DNA of 64,000 nucleotides, taken from NCBI RefSeq assembly GCF_003149245.1, contig NZ_QGDL01000005.1, positions 62,001 through 126,000 on the forward strand, written 5' to 3'. Position 1 is the first letter of the stretch; each line of letters opens with the position of its first letter. A model generated the notes under the pieces. It worked only from the letters and a program-made list of their open reading frames with translations. It was not told where the DNA came from and did no database searches. Below, one piece after another: positions 53,163-61,776 of this stretch. This stretch comes from Faecalicatena orotica. Its GTDB lineage: Bacteria; Bacillota; Clostridia; Lachnospirales; Lachnospiraceae. The position numbers and the translations under genes were made by a program.

Positions 53163-54755
53163 ATGAATGAAGTTTTGACAAATATACAGTCATATTTTTC
53201 GAACCGTATGGATGAATACCTGACCTGTCTGTGGGAACATATCAGTATCAGCCTGATGGCTCTGGTTGTCGCTATGCTGATAGGAATTCCTCTGGGATAC
53301 CTTTGCATCAGGTATGGGAAGTCCAGAAGATGGATCGTCGGTGTGTTTCAGGTTCTGCGCATTATTCCAAGTCTGGCCGTCCTGATCCTGCTGATCCCGG
53401 TTATGGGAACCGGTGTCAGGCCTGCAATGACAGCACTTGTGCTTCTGGCTGTGCCGTCTATACTGATGAACACGGCGGACGGGTTTGAGAATGTCCCGGA
53501 GTTTATGCTGGAGACTGCGGCCGGAATGGGAATGACAAAGAGACAGATATTCTGGAAGGTGAAAGTACCTCTTGCCATGCCGTCCATACTGACCGGGGCA
53601 AGAACGGCTATGGTAGAGATCATAGCCAGTGCCACGATTGCGGCCAAGATAGGGGCAGGCGGACTGGGCGGGATTATTTTGACGGGCCTGGGACTTTACA
53701 GGACGGACCTGCTGCTGATAGGCGGGATCTCGGTTGCGGTACTTTCTATTCTGACGGGAGTGTTCTTTAACCTGTTGGAAAAGCAGCTTATGAAATATAA
53801 ATATACAGAAAAAGGAGAAAAAAAGAATATGAAATCAAGAATGAAAAGACTGACGGCAGCGTGTCTGTGCATAGTCATGCTGTTATCACTGACGGCCTGC
53901 GGGAACAAAAAGGATGCAAAAACAGGCGGAGATACATCAAATAAGAAAAGCACGGTAATCCGGGTGGGGTCAAAGGATTTTACCGAGGGTATGATCGTAT
54001 CAGAAGTGTATGCGCTTGCGCTGGAGGACGCGGGATATGAAGTGGAGCGTGTGTTCGATATTGCAGGTTCGGTTATCCATACATCTATTGTAAATGATGA
54101 GATCGATATGTACCCGGAATACACGGGAACCGGGCTTCTTTCTGTTCTGGATATGGATTTTATTACGGATCCGCAGGAAGTATATGATACTGTGAAAGAT
54201 GAGTATGAAAAGCAGTTCCAGCTGACGTGGCTGGATTATTCTAAGGCGAATGACGGGCAGGGGCTCGTAATACGGACGGAAGTGGCAGATAAACTGGGAA
54301 TCAAGACAATCTCCGACCTACAGAAGCATGCCTCCGAGCTGCGTTTTGCCTCTCAGGGAGAATTTAATGAGAGAGAAGACGGAATTCCAGCGCTGGAAAA
54401 GGCTTATGGTAAATTTGACTGGAAGTCCTCTAAAGTATATGACGGCGGTCTGAAATATGAGGTGCTCTCAAAGGATGAAGCAGATGTGACCCCTGCTTAC
54501 ACAACAGAGGGCCAGCTTGCAAATAAAGACAAGTTTACACTGCTTGAGGATGACAAGATGGTATGGCCGCCTTATAATCTTGCCCCTGTTGTGCGGGACA
54601 ATGTGCTTGAGGCGAACCCCGATATCGCAGATATTTTAAATGGAATCAGTGCGAAGATGGATACAGAATCCGTTACAGCCCTGAATGCAAAAGTTGATGT
54701 GGATAAAGAAGAGTATGAAGATGTTGCTCTGGACTATTACGAGTCGATAAAATAG
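53163..54755 (+). CDS. OpuC-type permease fused to substrate-binding lipoprotein
   Basis: A 530-residue frame joining two parts of a quaternary-amine (glycine betaine, choline, carnitine) importer. Residues 1-215 form an OpuCB/ProW-like permease (EAA loop ETAAGMGMTKRQIFWKVKVP). Residues about 223-530 are an OpuCC-like binding protein with VGSKDFTEGMIVSE and MYPEYTGTGLL. The join carries a complete lipoprotein signal (MKSRMKRLTAACLC... to the LTACG lipobox) and AAAGGAG 11 bases before ATG 53829. The second part may therefore be made separately from an internal start as well as by readthrough. Confidence 0.85.
   Translation: MNEVLTNIQSYFSNRMDEYLTCLWEHISISLMALVVAMLIGIPLGYLCIRYGKSRRWIVGVFQVLRIIPSLAVLILLIPVMGTGVRPAMTALVLLAVPSILMNTADGFENVPEFMLETAAGMGMTKRQIFWKVKVPLAMPSILTGARTAMVEIIASATIAAKIGAGGLGGIILTGLGLYRTDLLLIGGISVAVLSILTGVFFNLLEKQLMKYKYTEKGEKKNMKSRMKRLTAACLCIVMLLSLTACGNKKDAKTGGDTSNKKSTVIRVGSKDFTEGMIVSEVYALALEDAGYEVERVFDIAGSVIHTSIVNDEIDMYPEYTGTGLLSVLDMDFITDPQEVYDTVKDEYEKQFQLTWLDYSKANDGQGLVIRTEVADKLGIKTISDLQKHASELRFASQGEFNEREDGIPALEKAYGKFDWKSSKVYDGGLKYEVLSKDEADVTPAYTTEGQLANKDKFTLLEDDKMVWPPYNLAPVVRDNVLEANPDIADILNGISAKMDTESVTALNAKVDVDKEEYEDVALDYYESIK
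53829..54755 (+). CDS. Possible separately translated OpuCC lipoprotein (internal start)
   Basis: Starting at ATG 53829 gives a 308-residue lipoprotein with its own ribosome site AAAGGAG (53811-53817) and an ordinary signal peptide ending in a Cys lipobox near residue 25. There is no stop codon between the permease and this start. The product would be the usual free lipoprotein for this importer class. Whether it is made in addition to the fused form is inferred. Confidence 0.5.
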   Translation: MKSRMKRLTAACLCIVMLLSLTACGNKKDAKTGGDTSNKKSTVIRVGSKDFTEGMIVSEVYALALEDAGYEVERVFDIAGSVIHTSIVNDEIDMYPEYTGTGLLSVLDMDFITDPQEVYDTVKDEYEKQFQLTWLDYSKANDGQGLVIRTEVADKLGIKTISDLQKHASELRFASQGEFNEREDGIPALEKAYGKFDWKSSKVYDGGLKYEVLSKDEADVTPAYTTEGQLANKDKFTLLEDDKMVWPPYNLAPVVRDNVLEANPDIADILNGISAKMDTESVTALNAKVDVDKEEYEDVALDYYESIK

Positions 54756-54767
54756 GAGGACGCCCAG

Positions 54768-55538
54768 ATGTCAGTACCGGCAATTGAATTCCGGGATGTT
54801 AGTAAAAAATTTAATGGATCAGGGTACTATGCGGTAGACCATGTATCATTTTCTGTAGAGGAAGGGGAATTCATTACTATATTGGGTTCATCCGGCTGCG
54901 GTAAGACGACACTGCTGAAGATGGTCAACCGCCTATATGAACCGGAAGCAGGAAAGATCTTCTTATTTGGAGAGGATACCTCTGGCCTTGATGTTGTAAA
55001 GCTGAGGAGGCGGATTGGATATGTGATCCAGCAGACCGGCCTGTTCCCCCATATGACGATTGAAGAAAATGTAGCAACAGTCCCGAAGCTTCTAAAGTGG
55101 GATAAGGAGAAGACAAAGGAAAGAGTGAGGGAACTCCTGAAAATGGTAGAGTTAGACCCGGAAGAATTCTGCGGCCGATATCCCTCACAGCTTTCCGGAG
55201 GGCAGCAGCAGAGGGTAGGACTTGCAAGGGCACTTGCGGTGGAGCCGAAGATCATGCTTTTGGACGAACCTTTCGGCGCGGTAGATGCCATTACGAGAAT
55301 CGGCCTGCAGGAGGAACTGCTCCGGCTTCACGGCGGACTGAAGAAGACGTTCCTTCTTGTAACGCATGATATACATGAGGCGTTTAAGCTGGGAACAAAG
55401 GTCATGATCATGAATGAAGGGAAGATATGCCAGTTCGATACCCCGCAGAATATTATCCGGAATCCGGCAGACGGGTTCACTGCCGCGCTGATCCGGTCTG
55501 CCAGAGAGCAGGAAAAGCTGTGGGAGGGATATGTATGA
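54768..55538 (+). CDS. opuCA: OpuC-type quaternary amine ABC ATPase
   Basis: A 256-residue ATPase: Walker A GSSGCGKTT, the Q-loop, signature LSGGQQQR, Walker B IMLLDEPFGAVD. It ends without the CBS pair found in longer OpuCA/ProV proteins that sense ionic strength, so osmotic gating must come from elsewhere or be absent. AGGAGG precedes the ATG. The stop overlaps the next start by four bases. Confidence 0.9.
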   Translation: MSVPAIEFRDVSKKFNGSGYYAVDHVSFSVEEGEFITILGSSGCGKTTLLKMVNRLYEPEAGKIFLFGEDTSGLDVVKLRRRIGYVIQQTGLFPHMTIEENVATVPKLLKWDKEKTKERVRELLKMVELDPEEFCGRYPSQLSGGQQQRVGLARALAVEPKIMLLDEPFGAVDAITRIGLQEELLRLHGGLKKTFLLVTHDIHEAFKLGTKVMIMNEGKICQFDTPQNIIRNPADGFTAALIRSAREQEKLWEGYV

Positions 55539-56152
55539 GCGGCATGATGAAGTACCTGTCAAGGCATTACGATGATCTTCTGGAAGCGCTTCTGGAGCAT
55601 CTGGAGCTGGTAGTCGTAACCCTTGTTTTTTCCCTGCTGATCGCTGCAGTACTGACTGTTGCGGCGGTGTATTCGAGAAGGGCGGGAGAATATATGATTC
55701 AGGCTTTTTCTGTACTTTATTCCGTACCGAGTCTGGCGCTGTTTGCCCTGCTGATTCCGGTTACCGGCCTGGGGAAGACAACGGCGGAGATTGTTTTGAT
55801 TGCATATAATCAATACCTGCTCCTGAGAAATTTTATATCCGGGCTTTATCAGGTTGATCCTGCAGTTATCGAGGCAGCTGAAGGGATGGGGATGAGGCGC
55901 CTGCAGGTGCTCTGGAAGGTGCGCCTGCCGTTGTCTAAAAAAGCCTTTTTCACAGGAATACAGCTCGCGGTTGTATCAACGATCGGGATAGCCACTATTG
56001 CAGCCATGATCAATGCGGGAGGTCTCGGGACAATCCTGTTTGACGGTCTGCGTACACTGAATATCTATAAGATCATAGCAGGAAGTGTACTGTCAGCGGG
56101 ACTCGCCCTAGTTATCAACGGGGTGTTCAAGGCAGTGGAGAAGCGGATATGA
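55535..56152 (+). CDS. opuCD: OpuC-type permease (second subunit)
   Basis: A 205-residue permease with about five to six helices and the loop EAAEGMGMRRLQVLWKVRLP, partner of the permease part of the fused gene. ATG 55535 overlaps the ATPase stop (ATGA) and follows GGGAGG. With the two preceding genes it completes an importer for glycine betaine, carnitine or choline. Confidence 0.9.
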   Translation: MSGMMKYLSRHYDDLLEALLEHLELVVVTLVFSLLIAAVLTVAAVYSRRAGEYMIQAFSVLYSVPSLALFALLIPVTGLGKTTAEIVLIAYNQYLLLRNFISGLYQVDPAVIEAAEGMGMRRLQVLWKVRLPLSKKAFFTGIQLAVVSTIGIATIAAMINAGGLGTILFDGLRTLNIYKIIAGSVLSAGLALVINGVFKAVEKRI

Positions 56153-56163
56153 AAAGACGGAGA

Positions 56164-57159
56164 TTACAGCTCCTTTTTCCACGTCCCATCTCTGTGCATG
56201 CTGACAATCCCACGGATGCCGCAGTCTACCATCTCTTCAATGGCGGATTCGGTATAGAAAGCCATATGCTGCGTCATGGCTACATTTGGAAACTGCCTTA
56301 AGTACGCCATGTCCCGGTTGGCTATGATGTCGTTGATTCTGCTCTCGTGATAGATGGAACGCTCATCTTCAAACACATCCAGGCCGAGGGCACCGATTTT
56401 CAGGGATTCTATGCCGTGTATCAGTGTTTTCCGGTCCATGAGTTCTCCGCGGGAAGTGTTGATCAGGATTACACCGTCTTTCATATGAGAGAGTGTTTCC
56501 CTGTTGACCATATACTTTGTAGACTCCGTAAGGGGAAGATGAAACGTGATGACATCACTTCTGGTATACAATTCTTCAAGTGAGACAAATTCAGCATACT
56601 CCTCTAATTCCTGGCGGGGAGTGCGGTTATAGGCGAGAATCCTGCACCCGAAGCCGCTCAGTGAACGAATAACGGTCTGCCCGATCTGCCCGGTCCCGAC
56701 CACGCCGACTGTCATGCTCTTCAAGGTCCTGCCGCGCAGGCCGTTCAGAGAATAGTCATTTACATTCTGGCGGTATACGGCCGGTTTATACTTGCGCAGG
56801 ACAAGAAGCATCAGCATAATCGTAAAATCAGCAACACTCTCCGGTGCGTATTCCGCATTTAAGATGTGTATCCCTATCTTTTTAGCGTAATTAACGTCTA
56901 TGTGATTGTATCCAATCGTTCTTGTAGAAAGGTATTTTACCCCCAGTTCCTTTAAACGGTCCAGCACTTCCGGGCTGATCCTGCTCATTCCAAGCGTTGT
57001 TACACCGGCATATCCGGCACATTGGTCAACCGTATCCAGATTCAGTATGTCCGGAAGAAGCGTGACTTCGGCAGCCAGATCCCCGGCAGCCTTCTTAAAA
57101 ATATCTTTTTCGTCATCCCTGACTTCAAAAGCCAGTATCCTGATCGTATCCTGTTCCAT
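56164..57159 (-). CDS. D-2-hydroxyacid dehydrogenase (VanH/D-LDH-like)
   Basis: A 331-residue NAD-dependent dehydrogenase reducing a 2-keto acid to a D-hydroxy acid, probably pyruvate to D-lactate. The Rossmann motif is VGVVGTGQIGQ, and the catalytic residues Arg (NTSRGE), Glu (DVFEDE) and His (TQHMAF) are all present. The tail end lies 11 bases from the OpuC operon stop on the opposite strand. AGGAGG precedes the ATG. The neighbourhood shows no vanA-like ligase, so a resistance role is unlikely. Confidence 0.9.
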   Translation of the reverse strand: MEQDTIRILAFEVRDDEKDIFKKAAGDLAAEVTLLPDILNLDTVDQCAGYAGVTTLGMSRISPEVLDRLKELGVKYLSTRTIGYNHIDVNYAKKIGIHILNAEYAPESVADFTIMLMLLVLRKYKPAVYRQNVNDYSLNGLRGRTLKSMTVGVVGTGQIGQTVIRSLSGFGCRILAYNRTPRQELEEYAEFVSLEELYTRSDVITFHLPLTESTKYMVNRETLSHMKDGVILINTSRGELMDRKTLIHGIESLKIGALGLDVFEDERSIYHESRINDIIANRDMAYLRQFPNVAMTQHMAFYTESAIEEMVDCGIRGIVSMHRDGTWKKEL

Positions 57160-57329
57160 AACGAGGGTCCTCCTGTAATGTAAAAATATTTGATTTCCCT
57201 ATTTTAGAAAAGTTAAGGGGGCTTGTCAAACACACGGGGGAACGCGTCAAAGTGGTAAATCATAACCAGCGAACGAGCTTTCGTATCGTGAGCGGATAAC
57301 AGGATGCGGCCTGCTCGTTGTTTTCTGCA

Positions 57330-57896
57330 TCACAGGTAAAGGACCAGTCCTGCCATTCCGCTGATGAGCATGACAAGCACGGGATTCAGTTTCCACTTGC
57401 GCAGAACGAGGAGCATGATGGAGAAGACCGCCAGTGCAGTCCAGTTCATCAGGGATATGACATTTTTGATTTCCAGTGCCTGTGTTCCCCAAAATGCAAT
57501 CGAGATAATGGTCACGGCTGCCGAGATAATGAGGCCTAAAGATGCCGATTTCAGACCCTTTAGTACTTCAAATACATAGGAAGATTCTTTGTGCTTTTGA
57601 AAAAAGCGATGCAGAAACAGACAGATAATCACGCCACAAAGCACACAGCCAAGCGTTGCTGCGACTGCCCCGACGATGCCTCCGATCTGGATTCCGACGA
57701 ATGTGGCTGTGTTTACTGCCAGTGGCCCGGGTGTCATCTGGGAAATTGTGATGATATCCGTGAACATTTTAGGGCTGATGCTGCCGGAGCGTTTAACGAC
57801 TTGTTCCTGGATCAGGGGAATGATTGCGTAACCGCCGCCGATACTGAGAAGTCCAATTTTTAGAAACATCCAGAACAGACGAAAAGCTGTATTCAT
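57330..57896 (-). CDS. Chromate transporter-like protein, second half
   Basis: A 188-residue CHR-domain protein: FLKIGLLSIGGGYAIIPLIQEQVV and ITISQMTPGPLAVNTATFVG are the CHR core, with about six helices. Short CHR proteins come in pairs that together equal one full-length ChrA. It overlaps the preceding half-gene by four bases. Function may be export of chromate or another anion; some members are not linked to chromate resistance. Confidence 0.88.
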   Translation of the reverse strand: MNTAFRLFWMFLKIGLLSIGGGYAIIPLIQEQVVKRSGSISPKMFTDIITISQMTPGPLAVNTATFVGIQIGGIVGAVAATLGCVLCGVIICLFLHRFFQKHKESSYVFEVLKGLKSASLGLIISAAVTIISIAFWGTQALEIKNVISLMNWTALAVFSIMLLVLRKWKLNPVLVMLISGMAGLVLYL

Positions 57897-58453
57897 TTTG
57901 TACCTCTCTTTCTACGGAAAACCTGCACAATGCAGAAAAAGCAGCAGACAATCAATATGAGGGCCACATTGATATGCAGGAAAAAATTTGCGAGAAAGGC
58001 GGCCGGGATCATCATGGTAAGGAAAAGAGAGCGCTCTTTTATGATCAGGGCACACATATCGGCAACTAAATCAACCATGAGGGCGGCCACACCGGCCTCC
58101 ATTCCTTTTAAAACGGCAGCAGCGACCGCGTTGGAGATAAAAGCGGTGTAGAAGGCTGACACTATGCCGAGAATGAGCAGTGGCGGAAGAACCGCCGCTA
58201 TGCAGCTGATCAGGACACCTGTCATCCCCGCAACGTGATAGCCTGCAAGGGCGGATAAATTGATAGCGATTGCGCCGGGGGCAGACTGGGCGACTGCAGC
58301 CATATCCATCAGTTCTTCTTCCGTAAAATATCGTTTTTTCCACACAAAAAAACGGCGCACCATAGGTACAACCACATAGCCGCCGCCAAATGTGAAGGTG
58401 CTGATAAATAGATTGACCGCTAACAGCCATAAATGAGTATTTCTGTTCTTCAT
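57893..58453 (-). CDS. Chromate transporter-like protein, first half
   Basis: A 186-residue CHR-domain partner of the next gene, with FISTFTFGGGYVVVPMVRRFF and AVAQSAPGAIAINLSALAGYHVAG. The pair is divergent from a LysR gene at 58579 with 125 bases between them, so LysR probably regulates it. Confidence 0.88.
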   Translation of the reverse strand: MKNRNTHLWLLAVNLFISTFTFGGGYVVVPMVRRFFVWKKRYFTEEELMDMAAVAQSAPGAIAINLSALAGYHVAGMTGVLISCIAAVLPPLLILGIVSAFYTAFISNAVAAAVLKGMEAGVAALMVDLVADMCALIIKERSLFLTMMIPAAFLANFFLHINVALILIVCCFFCIVQVFRRKRGTK

Positions 58454-58578
58454 GAATAAAAGTATCCTTTCTATGCATTGATTTGCGTATTTCCATAAGT
58501 ATAGCGCTTGTAGTGGAATCTGTAAAATGATATAATTTTACTGTTACCATCAATTTTACTCATGCTGTTGAGGTGAAT

Positions 58579-59466
58579 ATGAATATTAGATATTTAGAAA
58601 TTATGGAAGCAATTGCAGAGACCGGTTCTTTTACAGGCGCCGCTAAAAAGCTGTTTATTACACAATCAGCGGTATCTCATGCCGTGGCAGAATTAGAGGC
58701 GAAAGCTGGAACGGCCCTTTTCGAGCGCCGGCCAAAGGGAGTGGCAGTCACACCATGCGGCAGGTCTCTTCTGGAAGAATCACGGGGGATACTGATTGCC
58801 AGCAGAAATCTGGACAGGCGGATCTCTCATTTAGAGGAGAACACGCCAATCCATGTCGTTTCCAGCATTACGATTGCCTCATTTGTGCTGCCTCAAATAC
58901 TGAACCAATTTCGTGCAGTATACCCTGAACAGCAGATTTTTGTCAGAGTTGCAAGTGCGAAGGCGGTCCTTGATATTTTACAGCGTGGGGATGCGGATGT
59001 TGCTTTTTGGGAAGGCGCTGCGCCGAAAGGTGATTTTGAAACAATTACACTGGGGTCTTACCTGCTGCGGGCAGCCTGCTCACCGGGGTTTTCTGTTTCC
59101 AGCCAGTCCGCTACCCTGCGGCAGCTATGCGGATATCCTTTGCTTCTGAGGGAACAGGGAAGCGCAGTCCGTGATACATTTGACCATATGCTTGTGGCGG
59201 CAAATCTGAAAGCAGAGCCGGTCTGGGAAAGCGTTAATTCACTTACACTGGCCAAAGCAGCAGAAGCTGGAATGGGAATTACGGTCCTGCCGGAAAAACT
59301 ATTACTTGATTCCGTGGAGGCTGGGCGGCTGCGTTTCCTCCAAATAGAAGGTATTGAAATGGAAAATCAAATGCTGGTATTGCTTCATAGGAACAAATAT
59401 GTTACAAAGCCACTCCAGCTTCTGTTAGAGAACATCAAAATTGGCAGCATAGCATCTGTACTGTAA
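58579..59466 (+). CDS. LysR-family regulator next to chromate transporter
   Basis: A 295-residue LysR protein: HTH at the N-terminus (FTGAAKKLFITQSAVSHAVAELE) and an effector-binding domain. ATG 58579 has GAGG five bases upstream; a GTG at 58573 is the alternative. It is divergent from the paired chromate transporter genes, the usual place for a specific regulator. Confidence 0.9.
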   Translation: MNIRYLEIMEAIAETGSFTGAAKKLFITQSAVSHAVAELEAKAGTALFERRPKGVAVTPCGRSLLEESRGILIASRNLDRRISHLEENTPIHVVSSITIASFVLPQILNQFRAVYPEQQIFVRVASAKAVLDILQRGDADVAFWEGAAPKGDFETITLGSYLLRAACSPGFSVSSQSATLRQLCGYPLLLREQGSAVRDTFDHMLVAANLKAEPVWESVNSLTLAKAAEAGMGITVLPEKLLLDSVEAGRLRFLQIEGIEMENQMLVLLHRNKYVTKPLQLLLENIKIGSIASVL

Positions 59467-59496
59467 ATGTTCACATAAAATTTTAAATTTATAAAA

Positions 59497-59525
59497 TTGA
59501 CTTTTGGGATTCTAATTGATAAAAT
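59497..59525 (+). promoter_or_regulatory. Promoter upstream of the MATE pump leader
   Basis: TTGACT (59497-59502) and TAAAAT (59520-59525) with a 17-base gap. It lies after the LysR stop and before the hairpin at 59542, so its RNA would meet that hairpin almost at once. Confidence 0.6.
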
Positions 59526-59541
59526 ATGTATGTCGAGTGGC

Positions 59542-59580
59542 AAAAAGCGTAAATCCAGATTCGGGATTTACGCTTTTTTT
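59542..59580 (+). terminator. Terminator or attenuator before the MATE gene
   Basis: GCGTAAATCC pairs with GGATTTACGC and is followed by TTTTTTT; AAAAA before the stem extends it. It may simply end the LysR transcript. Because a good promoter lies just upstream, it may instead attenuate MATE expression. Confidence 0.8.
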
Positions 59581-59614
59581 GGTTGTGGCAGCTTTCCGAA
59601 AAAGACTCCGGGCG

Positions 59615-59642
59615 GCAACTGTTCATGGTTCTGAACAGTTGC
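59615..59642 (+). promoter_or_regulatory. Leader hairpin before the upstream ORF
   Basis: A perfect 10-bp inverted repeat, GCAACTGTTC and GAACAGTTGC with loop ATGGTTCT. No T-run follows. It could be an RNA structure or an operator. Confidence 0.55.
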
Positions 59643-59670
59643 TCCAAATTTATATTAACAGGAGGTTGTA

Positions 59671-59745
59671 ATGGAAAAACGAGAAATTAAGAACAGGTTA
59701 AAAGCATTCCGAAAGAGAGGTGTGAGTAATGGAACAGAAATCTAA
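59671..59745 (+). CDS. Upstream ORF, 24 aa, overlapping the MATE start
   Basis: A 24-residue basic peptide beginning MEKREIKNRLKAFRKRG, with a strong ACAGGAGG six bases before the ATG. Its stop lies 17 bases inside the MATE gene, in another frame. Such short ORFs often set translation of the next gene by coupling or attenuation. The peptide itself may have no function. Confidence 0.55.
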   Translation: MEKREIKNRLKAFRKRGVSNGTEI

Positions 59746-61171
59746 CGCTTATCTGGAAACGGAAAAAATCGGAGTGTTAATGAGGAAATATGCGGTCCCT
59801 TGCGTGATCTCTCTCTTAGTAGCCGCCTTATACAACATTGTGGATCAAATCTTTATTGCTAATGCGGATTATCTTGGATCATACGGCAATGCGGCCAATA
59901 CTGTTGTTTTCCCGCTGACTGTTGTTGCGCTGGCAGTTTCGGTTATGATCGGTGACGGGTGCTGTGCATTTGTAAGTATCAGTCTCGGTGCAGGCAGAAA
60001 AGACAATGCACATCGGAGTATCGGCAATGCAGTGCTGCTTTCTATAATCAGCAGTATGATACTGGCTGCCGTTTACTTTATTTTTCAGGACCAGATACTA
60101 ATTCTATTTGGCGGACAGGTAAATGCGGAGACCTTTGCCTATTCGAAAGAATATTTTACCTATATTACGATCGGCGTGCCGTTCTACATGTTCGGGCAGG
60201 CATTGAATCCGGTTATCCGGTCCGACGGAAGCCCGAAGTTTGCCATGTTATCTACTCTGGCCGGGGCGGCAGTGAATATGATACTGGATCCTGTTTTCAT
60301 CTTCGGATTTAAGTGGGGGATGATGGGGGCCGCGGCCGCTACCGTGGCGGGACAGGTACTGACAGCTGTTCTGGCAGTCTGGTATCTCTGCCACATGAAG
60401 GCTGTTAAGCTGGGCAGGGACAGCTTTAAAATCAGGGGGAGCCTGTTGAAACGGTTCCTGCCTCTGGGAGTCTGCAGTTTTTTATCACAGATTTCGCTCG
60501 TGCTTTGTATGGCCGCAGTACAGAATATGATTCTTAAGTACGGTGCCGGAGATGAGATATTCGGCCAGACGCAGTATGCACAGATTCCGATGGCTGTAGT
60601 AGGGATTGTCATGAAATTCTTCCAGATTGTTATTTCTGTATCTGTCGGCATGGCGGCAGGCTGTATCCCTGTTGTCGGATATAATGTGGGGGCGGGCCGC
60701 AGGGACCGGGCGGGAAATATCCTGACTTACCTGCTGGCTGCCGAAGCCGCAGTGGGGGCTATTGCCTTGCTGATTGTGGAAACATTTCCGCGCCAGCTGA
60801 TTGCTGTTTTTGGCGCGGCAAATGAGAGTGTTTATTATACGGATTTTGCAGTGAAGAGTTTCCGGATATATCTCTGTATGATCGTATTTGCATGTGTGAA
60901 TAAAGCAACTTTTATTTACCTTCAGTCACTGGGGAAGGCAATGCTTTCTACTATACTGTCCATGATAAGGGAGGTTATCTTTGGCATCGGTTTTGCGCTT
61001 ATCCTGCCGGCTTTCTTTGGCCTGGACGGGGTATTGTATTCCATGCCGGTTTCGGATATCCTGACATTTTTAATATCTGCGGTGGTAATAAGGAACACCT
61101 ACAAGGCGCTGGCGCCTGAAAACGAAGCGGTTATAGGGACGGGAAACGAAGTTATAAAAAGTCAGGTATAA
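59729..61171 (+). CDS. MATE-family efflux pump
   Basis: A 480-residue MATE protein with about twelve helices: RKYAVPCVISLLVAALYNIVDQIFIA in helix 1 and GDGCCAFVSISLGAGR. It differs in sequence from the MATE at 24683. AAAGAGAGGTG precedes the ATG, within the upstream ORF. It may export drugs or dyes. The MarR and ABC exporter genes that follow have their own promoter. Confidence 0.92.
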   Translation: MEQKSNAYLETEKIGVLMRKYAVPCVISLLVAALYNIVDQIFIANADYLGSYGNAANTVVFPLTVVALAVSVMIGDGCCAFVSISLGAGRKDNAHRSIGNAVLLSIISSMILAAVYFIFQDQILILFGGQVNAETFAYSKEYFTYITIGVPFYMFGQALNPVIRSDGSPKFAMLSTLAGAAVNMILDPVFIFGFKWGMMGAAAATVAGQVLTAVLAVWYLCHMKAVKLGRDSFKIRGSLLKRFLPLGVCSFLSQISLVLCMAAVQNMILKYGAGDEIFGQTQYAQIPMAVVGIVMKFFQIVISVSVGMAAGCIPVVGYNVGAGRRDRAGNILTYLLAAEAAVGAIALLIVETFPRQLIAVFGAANESVYYTDFAVKSFRIYLCMIVFACVNKATFIYLQSLGKAMLSTILSMIREVIFGIGFALILPAFFGLDGVLYSMPVSDILTFLISAVVIRNTYKALAPENEAVIGTGNEVIKSQV

Positions 61172-61175
61172 AACG

Positions 61176-61204
61176 TTGACATTTAGAAATTCTCATGTTA
61201 AAAT
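61176..61204 (+). promoter_or_regulatory. Promoter of the marR-ABC operon
   Basis: TTGACA (61176-61181) and TAAAAT (61199-61204) are 17 bases apart, beginning five bases after the MATE stop. The inverted repeat TGTCA (61211-61215) and TGACA (61230-61234) lies directly downstream and is a possible MarR operator. Confidence 0.75.
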
Positions 61205-61264
61205 GTTAGATGTCAAACAGTTGAATGTATGACAGTTCGACTTCAAACTAACAGAGGGATGGAA

Positions 61265-61705
61265 ATGAAAGAAAAAAAGTATATGGGAAGAGAGCTCCGG
61301 GTGCTGGATAATCTGATCAAGCGTTTTATTGATAATCAGATGAACAAGGTAAAGATTAACCGCATTACAGGCTCAAATGGATGGATTATCGGATATCTCA
61401 GGGATCATGAAGGAGAACCGGTATACCAGAAGGATCTGGAGTGTGAGTTCAATATCACGAGGTCTACTGCATCGAAGGTAGTAAATCTGATGGTTGAAAA
61501 GGGCCTGATCACACGTGAAAGCGTGCCGGGGGATGCAAGACTGAAGAGACTGCTCCTGACACCAAAGGCGATTGCACTTGGCGAAGAGATGGAACGGAAC
61601 CGTGATCTTGTGGAGGCCCGGATCGTCAAAGGATTCTCCGATGAAGAACTGGAACAGTTTTATTCCTATATTGATAGAATTATAAAGAATGTAAGCGAAG
61701 GATGA
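61265..61705 (+). CDS. MarR-family transcription regulator
   Basis: A 146-residue MarR protein with a winged helix: YQKDLECEFNITRSTASKVVNLMVEKGLITRE, then DARLKRLLLTPKA as the wing. GAGGG lies seven bases before ATG 61265; ATG 61259 and an upstream in-frame start at 61229 are alternatives. It is the first gene of an operon with a heterodimeric ABC exporter and likely represses it until a drug or metabolite binds. Confidence 0.92.
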   Translation: MKEKKYMGRELRVLDNLIKRFIDNQMNKVKINRITGSNGWIIGYLRDHEGEPVYQKDLECEFNITRSTASKVVNLMVEKGLITRESVPGDARLKRLLLTPKAIALGEEMERNRDLVEARIVKGFSDEELEQFYSYIDRIIKNVSEG

Positions 61706-61730
61706 GCCGGCAGATGCCGGCTTCCTTTTT
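61705..61730 (+). terminator. Hairpin between marR and the ABC exporter
   Basis: AGCCGGC pairs with GCCGGCT around loop AGAT, followed by TCCTTTTT. It may partly separate the two transcripts. TTTGATGTCGTACAA follows at 61741, resembling the DNA before marR. Confidence 0.6.
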
Positions 61731-61776
61731 CCTGAAGAAGTTTGATGTCGTACAATTTAGATAAGGAGGTTGTGAA

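Noticed and set aside
57330-58453. Frameshifted single chrA gene
   Set aside because: Both halves have their own starts and the CHR family is well known as adjacent short pairs; the four-base overlap is a normal coupling.
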